A stretch of 10,714 bases of DNA, from positions 1 to 10,714 of the forward strand of contig DAXETY010000152.1 in assembly GCA_051155755.1 (NCBI GenBank), given 5' to 3'. Shown here piece after piece: positions 6,533 to 10,714 of the stretch; position 1 is the stretch's first letter, and every line of letters begins with the position of its first letter. The translations under genes and the position numbers were made by a program. Origin of the DNA: DAXETY01 sp051155755. GTDB taxonomy: Bacteria > Desulfobacterota > Desulfobacteria > Desulfobacterales > SG8-13. The notes below the pieces were generated by a model that saw only the letters and a program-made list of their open reading frames with translations, was not told where the DNA came from and did not search any database.

Positions 6533-7018
6533 ATGATGCCTTCGAAACTCTGGATGCTGCTGCTGGTGTCCGGCAGCGTCGTTTTACTGGATCAGGTTTC
6601 CAAAGCCATTGTCCAGAGCACGCTGCCGCTGCACCACTCCGTTTCGGTGATCCCCGGTTTTTTCGACATCACCCATGTCCATAATCCCGGCGGCGCTTTT
6701 GGATTTCTGGCCCGGGCCAGCGACACCGTCCGCACGATCATGTTTCTCGTGGTTTCACTGCTGGCTGTGGGGCTGATTCTTTGGTTTTTCATAAAGACAC
6801 CCGCAACGCACCGATGGCTCGCCGGCGGTTTCGCATTAATCCTGGGCGGCGCGGCCGGCAATCTGATCGATCGCATCCGTTTCGGGAAAGTGATCGATTT
6901 TCTGGATGTATACGTCGGCAACCTGCACTGGCCGGCGTTCAATATTGCAGACAGCGCGATTACGATCGGAATCGGCATCTTCATTGCCCACCTTCTGCTA
7001 AAGAAGCTACCCGAATAA
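6533..7018 (+). CDS. lspA: lipoprotein signal peptidase (signal peptidase II)
   Basis: The 161-residue inner-membrane aspartyl protease cleaves the signal peptide from diacylglyceryl-modified prolipoproteins, the step after Lgt. Four hydrophobic segments are visible (about 5-23, 66-87, 95-111 and 141-157). Conserved motifs are LLDQVSKA (18-25), HVHNPGGAFGF (48-58), GGAAGNLIDRIRFGKVIDF (105-123) and FNIADSAI (137-144). The catalytic aspartates are Asp 113 and Asp 140, matching the E. coli pair Asp 123/Asp 141. Two adjacent ATG codons (6533, 6536) could start translation; the first is used here, and only a weak CCGGGA-like sequence lies upstream. The frame is open far upstream into ileS, but that part is an overlap shadow, not a fusion. 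The gene continues the ileS operon. Confidence 0.96.
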   Translation: MMPSKLWMLLLVSGSVVLLDQVSKAIVQSTLPLHHSVSVIPGFFDITHVHNPGGAFGFLARASDTVRTIMFLVVSLLAVGLILWFFIKTPATHRWLAGGFALILGGAAGNLIDRIRFGKVIDFLDVYVGNLHWPAFNIADSAITIGIGIFIAHLLLKKLPE

Positions 7019-7027
7019 CCGATTGCC

Positions 7028-7798
7028 ATGGACAGTGCCCCGCGATTGCTGCCCTACCTGATATTTGGCGGATTTCTGTCGGCGGCGCTTTACTGCGGCA
7101 TCCAGCTGATTCGCCTCGACGCCCAACGGATGCACCGTCCTGCCGGGCCATACATGGATCTGTGCGTCCGCATGCTGATCGCCTCCATCATCGGCGGCCG
7201 CCTGGTCGAAATGCTTACAAACGGATCATTTGATATCGTGCGGTTCTTCTATTTCTGGCAGGGCGGGTCTTTTTTTCTGGGGGGATTGCCGGCCGGCATC
7301 GGCATCGGGGTGATTTCAATTTACAAGGCACGGATTTCAATCTGGGAAACGGCGGATATTTTCGCGCCGGCATTGGCCGTCGGATATTTCTTCGTGCGGG
7401 CGGGTTGTTTTTATTCCGGTTTTTGCCGTCCCTTCCCGATGCAGGCGTCATCGCTGGAAGTGTTTTCCGGAACCCTGCCCGTGCTCGATGCCACCGAACT
7501 GTTTCTGGCCTTCGGCAGCTTGCTGGTGTTTTTTGCGTTGTTGAAGCTGCGGTCGCACCGGCAATTTCAGGGACAATCATTCTGGACGGCGGTTTTTTTC
7601 GGCGGACTGCTGCATGCCACGGCCCGGGGAATGTACAACGGCCTTCAATCGTCGGTCCGGGCCGACGGCGAACTGTTGTTTGCACTGCTGGCCATGGTAG
7701 GCGCCGCCGGTATACTGGCGTGGCTCGGAAGCCACAATCAAGGGTCGGCGACCGATCCGGATCGGGGACGAGATTATCGTGACGGAAATCGACTATAA
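7028..7798 (+). CDS. Lgt-like prolipoprotein diacylglyceryl transferase family protein, divergent
   Basis: This is a 256-residue polytopic membrane protein with about seven hydrophobic segments and the layout of phosphatidylglycerol:prolipoprotein diacylglyceryl transferase, which adds diacylglycerol to the lipobox cysteine. Family landmarks are RMLIASIIGGRL (48-59), FWQGGSFFLGGLPAGIGIGV (76-95), TADIFAPALAVGYFFVRAGCF (108-128) and DATELF (154-159, the PTQLY region of Lgt). The substitutions are notable. The SFHGG motif, whose His 103 is essential in E. coli, reads FFLGG, and the RIGNFINGE motif reads RAGCFYSGF, keeping the Arg but not the Asn residues. Position right after lspA fits lipoprotein processing, but the changes leave open whether this is the working Lgt of the cell or a paralogue with another role. 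The ATG lies 9 bp after the lspA stop with no good ribosome-binding site, and the 3' end overlaps holA by 20 bp. No gene symbol is given because function is uncertain. Confidence 0.75.
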   Translation: MDSAPRLLPYLIFGGFLSAALYCGIQLIRLDAQRMHRPAGPYMDLCVRMLIASIIGGRLVEMLTNGSFDIVRFFYFWQGGSFFLGGLPAGIGIGVISIYKARISIWETADIFAPALAVGYFFVRAGCFYSGFCRPFPMQASSLEVFSGTLPVLDATELFLAFGSLLVFFALLKLRSHRQFQGQSFWTAVFFGGLLHATARGMYNGLQSSVRADGELLFALLAMVGAAGILAWLGSHNQGSATDPDRGRDYRDGNRL

Positions 7799-9224
7799 AT
7801 CCGTTGACGCCTACATAAAAAACCTGCAGCCGGACGCCGCGGCCGGGGATCATGAGGCCCCGGCCGCGGTGTATCTGGTTTTCGGCGAGACGCTGCTGCG
7901 CGACCGGGTTCTTCAAAAACTGCTCGAAGTGCTGCTGCCCTCGAGCTGGAACTACGAGCCGTTGGATGGTTCCGAGGCCGAAGTGCATGCGGCGATCGAA
8001 AAGGTCAACACCTTTTCCCTGCTGGCCGGACGCAAGATCGTGGTGCTGAACGACGTTCGCCTGTTCGATACCGGGGCGGACGTGCCCGCTCTGGTTCAAA
8101 AGGCCCATAAAGCCTACGAGAACCAGAAACTTCCCCAGGCCTGCGGTCTTCTGCTGCGGATACTGGCCCTGCTGCAGCTGAAGCTGGAAGACACGCAGGA
8201 AGCGGACTGGAAATCGAAGCTGCCGTCGAGCGGCGAGGACGCCGCCTGGCTTGACGAAGTCGCCGCCTTCGGCCGCCGGCATAAAAAATCCGTTCCCGAA
8301 ATGGATGATGCCGACACAGCACTCTGCAGAGCGGTCGAGAAAGGATTTCCCGCCGGAAATCTGCTGGTGATCACTTCGGAATCCGTCGATCGTCGTCGCA
8401 AACTCTACAAAACCATCCGGGACCGGGGCGTGATTATCGACTGCTCCGTGCCAAAGGGCGAACGCAAAGCCGAAAAACAGGCCCAGGCGGCGGTCATCCG
8501 CGATATGCTGGAGCACACCCTGGCCAAAACCGGCAAGCAACTCGAACCGGGGGCCTTCGAGGTCCTGTACGGCATGACCGGGTTCGATCTGCACACCTTT
8601 GTCGGCAACCTTGAAAAATTGATCGATTATGTCGGCGAGCGAAATCTCATTACCTGCAAGGATATCAATACCGCGCTCAAGCGCACCCGCAAGGACCCGG
8701 TTTTTGCCTTGAGCAATGCGGTTGGGGAACGCAATCTGAGCGATGCCCTTTTCTACACCCGTTCCCTGATGTCGGATTCCGAAAATCCGTTGCAGCCGGA
8801 GCAGATCCTGGCCGCCATCGTAAACCAGGTTCGAAAACTGCTGCGTATCAAGGATTTTCTGGCCGGACCCCAAGGCGGTCTATGGCATCCGGGCTGCCCC
8901 TACGGTCAGTTCAGGTCTGTAGTGATGCCGGCCGCCGTTGAATTTGACCGCAGTCTGGAGCAGCATCTGCAGCAATGGGACAACGCGGATCAAACACCGC
9001 AGGGCGGAAAATCCGCGCGCCGGGTGAAAACCGACCTGTTTATCGTCAAGAATCCCAAAAATCCCTATCCGGTTTACCAGCAATTTCTGGCTTCGGATCG
9101 ATACACCTTCAACGCATTGATGGAAGCCATGGAACATCTGGCCGACGCCGATCTTCGCATCAAATCCGCCACTGAAGACAAGCGGAAGGTGCTCGAAGCG
9201 GTGTTGATTCGGATCTGTCTTTAG
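7779..9224 (+). CDS. holA: DNA polymerase III delta subunit (clamp loader), enlarged
   Basis: The delta subunit binds and opens the beta sliding clamp within the clamp-loader complex. At 481 residues it is much longer than the usual 330-345. Canonical pieces are recognisable: YLVFGETLLRDRVLQKLLE (32-50, first strand and the P-loop-like region that lost ATP binding), KIVVLNDV (86-93), GNLLVITSESVDRRRKLYKTIRDRG (193-217), VIRDML and FEVLYGMTGFDLHTFVGNLEKLIDY (260-284), DPVFALSNAV (306-315), EQILAAIVNQVRKLLRIKDFL (341-361) and LMEAMEHLADADLRIKS (447-463). Extra sequence lies at about 94-192 between the first two blocks, and at about 362-445 in the C-terminal collar domain. The start is GTG at 7779, inside the end of the preceding gene, with a GGGGA-type sequence about 12 bases upstream. 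A strong SD-coupled small gene follows 8 bp after the stop. Confidence 0.9.
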   Translation: MTEIDYKSVDAYIKNLQPDAAAGDHEAPAAVYLVFGETLLRDRVLQKLLEVLLPSSWNYEPLDGSEAEVHAAIEKVNTFSLLAGRKIVVLNDVRLFDTGADVPALVQKAHKAYENQKLPQACGLLLRILALLQLKLEDTQEADWKSKLPSSGEDAAWLDEVAAFGRRHKKSVPEMDDADTALCRAVEKGFPAGNLLVITSESVDRRRKLYKTIRDRGVIIDCSVPKGERKAEKQAQAAVIRDMLEHTLAKTGKQLEPGAFEVLYGMTGFDLHTFVGNLEKLIDYVGERNLITCKDINTALKRTRKDPVFALSNAVGERNLSDALFYTRSLMSDSENPLQPEQILAAIVNQVRKLLRIKDFLAGPQGGLWHPGCPYGQFRSVVMPAAVEFDRSLEQHLQQWDNADQTPQGGKSARRVKTDLFIVKNPKNPYPVYQQFLASDRYTFNALMEAMEHLADADLRIKSATEDKRKVLEAVLIRICL

Positions 9225-9232
9225 GAGGGCGC

Positions 9233-9442
9233 ATGGGTTTTTTCCGGCAGCAGGAAGTGAAGATGGCGCAACGGCTGCTGACCTGGCAGTATGAACGCAT
9301 CCAGCGACAGCCGCCACCCGAACCCGAACTGGCCCGGCAGGCCGCTCAACTGGTGGACGATGCCCACCGGATTGCCCGCGAGCGGGGGCGCAACGTCATC
9401 GCCATCATGAAGGAGATGGTTGCAGGTATAAAGAAAAAATAA
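9233..9442 (+). CDS. small conserved helical protein, unknown function
   Basis: This 69-residue basic protein is predicted almost wholly helical: MGFFRQQEVKMAQRLLTWQY, a proline-rich turn (QPPPEPE, about 25-31), then ARQAAQLVDDAHRIARERG and a final helix ending GIKKK. It has no signal peptide or membrane segment. I do not recognise a characterised family. GGAGGG lies directly between the holA stop and the ATG, overlapping the TAG, which indicates strong and probably coupled translation. It is the last gene of the plus-strand run; the convergent hydrolase ends 31 bp downstream. Confidence 0.75.
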   Translation: MGFFRQQEVKMAQRLLTWQYERIQRQPPPEPELARQAAQLVDDAHRIARERGRNVIAIMKEMVAGIKKK

Positions 9443-9473
9443 GTGTCCATCCAGAAATGGCCCTTTTTCCGCT

Positions 9474-10292
9474 TCAGGGTTCATCCCGCCCGGCGATGTT
9501 TGTCAGAAATCGGGATAATTCCCGGTTGAAGCGCTCGCCGGCTTCCGCGGGAAGCGTATGGCCGCAATCGTCGAATTTCAGATATTCGGCGCGGCACAAA
9601 TCCGCCAGTTTGCGGGCCGAGCCGGACGGGACCAGAAGGTCCTGACTTCCGGAGATGACCAGGACCGGCAATCGAAGGGTCGCGGCCGGCTCCCGCGGCG
9701 GCGGATAAGCGAGCATGGCTTCGAGATGCGCCGCCAGGGATTCGGTGCGATTGCGCACAGCGATGGCCGCCGCCATTTTCGCGAGTATTCTTTTTTTCCC
9801 CGCAAGAAATCCTTCTCCCAGAATCATGGGCAGCACCGCCCAGGCCAGGCATTGCACGCCGCCGCTTTTCACCACCTCCAGCCAGGACCGTATCACGGCC
9901 TCGGCCCGGGCCGTCGGCTCGGCTCCAAGACCGCAGAGCACGATGCCGTTGACCCGTTGCGGATGCCGGGCGGCCAGCTCCAGTGCCACGTGGGCGCCGT
10001 GGCTGAGGCCGATCAGGTTCGCGCGTTGCAGGCCGAGGTGGTCCATCAATGCCGACAAATCGGCGCCATGCCGTTCGAGCGAGAGCGCTGCCGATCCCAA
10101 TTCGCTTCTGCCCTGAGCGCGCCCGTCGTAAAGCAGGATTCTGAATTCACCCCGAAATCGCAGCAATTGGGGACGCCAGTGAACGGTCGTCTGAGTGGTG
10201 CCGTTCAGAAAAACGATCACCGGGCGGTGGCTTTCGAACCCGTGGGTTTCATAGTAAAGGCGGCAATTGTCGGCGGTGGTGAAGTAGCTCAT
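9474..10292 (-). CDS. alpha/beta hydrolase fold protein
   Basis: This 272-residue soluble hydrolase resembles the esterase/enol-lactonase (PcaD, BioH-like) branch of the alpha/beta hydrolase superfamily. Counting from the ATG at 10292, the oxyanion region is VIVFLNGTTQTTVHW (25-39), a strand-turn LLYDGRAQGRS follows at 53-63, the nucleophile elbow is GLSHGA with Ser 97, the acid is Asp 218 in SGSQDLLVP, and the base is His 245 in DDCGHTLPAE. The catalytic triad is complete, and a helical cap lies between about 125 and 200. The substrate cannot be told from sequence; lipA upstream on the same strand is the only neighbour and does not decide it. Start choice is difficult. ATG at 10292 gives the usual short N terminus before the first strand. 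ATG at 10313 is in frame, adds MNYELSA, and is encoded entirely by the heptanucleotide array. Neither has a clear ribosome-binding site. Confidence 0.88.
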   Translation of the reverse strand: MSYFTTADNCRLYYETHGFESHRPVIVFLNGTTQTTVHWRPQLLRFRGEFRILLYDGRAQGRSELGSAALSLERHGADLSALMDHLGLQRANLIGLSHGAHVALELAARHPQRVNGIVLCGLGAEPTARAEAVIRSWLEVVKSGGVQCLAWAVLPMILGEGFLAGKKRILAKMAAAIAVRNRTESLAAHLEAMLAYPPPREPAATLRLPVLVISGSQDLLVPSGSARKLADLCRAEYLKFDDCGHTLPAEAGERFNRELSRFLTNIAGRDEP

Positions 10293-10404
10293 AGCAGATA
10301 GCTCATAGTTCATAGCTCATAGCTGATAGCTCATAGCTGATAGCTCATAGTTCATAGTTCATAGCTGATAGCTCATGGCTCATGGCAGATAGCTCATGGC
10401 TGAT
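10286..10404 (-). repeat. tandem array of 17 heptanucleotides (AGCTCAT type)
   Basis: Seventeen consecutive 7-bp units are readable on the plus strand without a gap. Units include AGCTCAT, AGCTGAT, AGTTCAT, AGCAGAT, GGCTCAT, GGCTGAT and GGCAGAT, so positions 2, 6 and 7 (G, A, T) never vary, while 1, 3, 4 and 5 vary among two bases each. On the minus strand most units begin with ATG. The first unit supplies the start codon and next bases of the alpha/beta hydrolase. A partial unit (AGCAT) follows at 10405. Confidence 0.93.
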
Positions 10405-10650
10405 AGCATAGAGCAAAATGAGAAATTCAAAAATCAAGATTGATAAAAATCTCTTTTCCACTTGCATTTGATGTATCGGCGGGCAGCCGATCGAAAACGA
10501 ACCATTCATCTCAATCGGTTCATTTCTCTCCCCAGCTGCTTACGTGCAACCGTCGTATTCTATGAGCTATGAGCCATGAGCTATGAGCTAAAGGTACCAA
10601 AAGATATGAGGCGGTCGTGCATTTCGGTTTTCCGATTAGACTCCCGACAG
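10405..10650. other. gene-free stretch between the hydrolase and lipA
   Basis: Between the left heptanucleotide array and the lipA stop I see no gene. It contains about 157 bp of AT-rich DNA bounded by the two inverted arrays, then about 60 bp of unassigned sequence. Inside lie a hairpin ATCGGC-GGGCA-GCCGAT (10475-10491) with no T-run on either strand and a weak GAACC/GGTTC pair (about 10499-10521). There is no convincing promoter for the hydrolase; any promoter must lie here, or the hydrolase is read through from lipA. Confidence 0.6.
10562..10589 (+). repeat. inverted short heptanucleotide array (4 units of ATGAGCT)
   Basis: Units read ATGAGCT, ATGAGCC, ATGAGCT and ATGAGCT on the plus strand, the reverse complement of the AGCTCAT unit in the larger array. 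With that array it forms an inverted pair around about 157 bp, so transcripts or single strands could fold into a long stem of up to about 28 bp with variable mismatches. Confidence 0.85.
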
Positions 10651-10714
10651 TCAAGTTTTCGCTGCCTCAAACAGCTCCCTTGCATGGTAGGAGCTGCGCA
10701 CGAAAGGTCCGCTG
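10651..10714 (-). CDS. lipA: lipoyl synthase, C-terminal end (runs off right edge)
   Basis: The minus strand codes for 20 residues and a TGA stop at the window edge: SGPFVRSSYHARELF followed by EAAKT. The GP-VRSSYHA motif is the conserved C-terminal signature of lipoyl synthase. That enzyme is a radical-SAM protein with two 4Fe-4S clusters, and it inserts two sulfurs into octanoyl groups on lipoyl domains. The Arg-Ser-Ser-Tyr run includes the serine that ligates the auxiliary cluster. The rest lies outside the window, so completeness cannot be checked. The hydrolase follows on the same strand after about 360 bp. Confidence 0.85.
   Translation of the reverse strand, partial: SGPFVRSSYHARELFEAAKT

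Noticed and set aside
7215..8873. A 552-codon open frame on the minus strand
   Set aside because: It lies opposite the Lgt-like gene and holA, both clear family members. Its translation is rich in Arg, Pro and Gln with no family features, as expected for antisense of GC-rich coding DNA.
9443..9470. Terminator between the convergent small gene and hydrolase
   Set aside because: CCAT-CCAGAA-ATGG followed by CCCTTTTT is only a 4-bp stem, too weak to call, although some terminator is expected here.
10286..10589. CRISPR array
   Set aside because: Units are 7 bp and contiguous, with no spacers. The period is far below that of a CRISPR repeat-spacer unit, and no cas gene is present.

Overview
The window looks like a chromosomal housekeeping stretch from a Gram-negative bacterium. 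My best guess is a member of the Desulfobacterota (former Deltaproteobacteria, Desulfobacterales-like). This rests on the general look of the proteins (an M29-type aminopeptidase behind fxsA, an unusually large HolA, small conserved proteins I associate with that group) and on the ileS-lspA gene order. It is an inference, not a database match. No rRNA, tRNA, CRISPR array, insertion sequence or phage gene was seen.

Layout. Bases 1-2724 carry six minus-strand genes. From high to low coordinate these are a Dabb-domain stress-type protein, an ADP-ribosylglycohydrolase-like protein of the crystallin J1 type, an orphan 69-aa protein, fxsA, a small conserved protein, and the first part of an M29-like aminopeptidase that runs off the left edge. 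The last three are closely spaced and probably co-transcribed. The intergenic gaps here are AT-rich and carry several copies of a motif, GAGCGTTTCAAA plus a T-run, which sits just upstream of three of the minus-strand starts. Two copies form a perfect 16-bp inverted repeat.

From 3020 to 9442 every gene is on the plus strand. A stand-alone HNH nuclease-like gene is followed, after a short leader, by ileS (isoleucyl-tRNA synthetase), lspA (lipoprotein signal peptidase), an Lgt-like membrane protein, holA (DNA polymerase III delta subunit) and a 69-aa helical protein. From ileS on, the genes are tightly packed: gaps of 44, 9 and 8 bp and one 20-bp overlap. They look like one operon joining translation, lipoprotein maturation and replication clamp loading.

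The right end (9474-10714) is minus strand again. An alpha/beta hydrolase begins inside a tandem array of 17 heptanucleotides (AGCTCAT type). A shorter inverted array of 4 units lies about 160 bp further right. Beyond it is the C-terminal end of lipA (lipoyl synthase), cut by the window edge.

I found no convincing new multi-gene system. The most interesting material is the heptanucleotide arrays, the GAGCGTTTCAAA intergenic motif, a HolA with two large insertions, and two family members with changed active-site motifs (the Lgt-like protein and the ADP-ribosylglycohydrolase-like protein).
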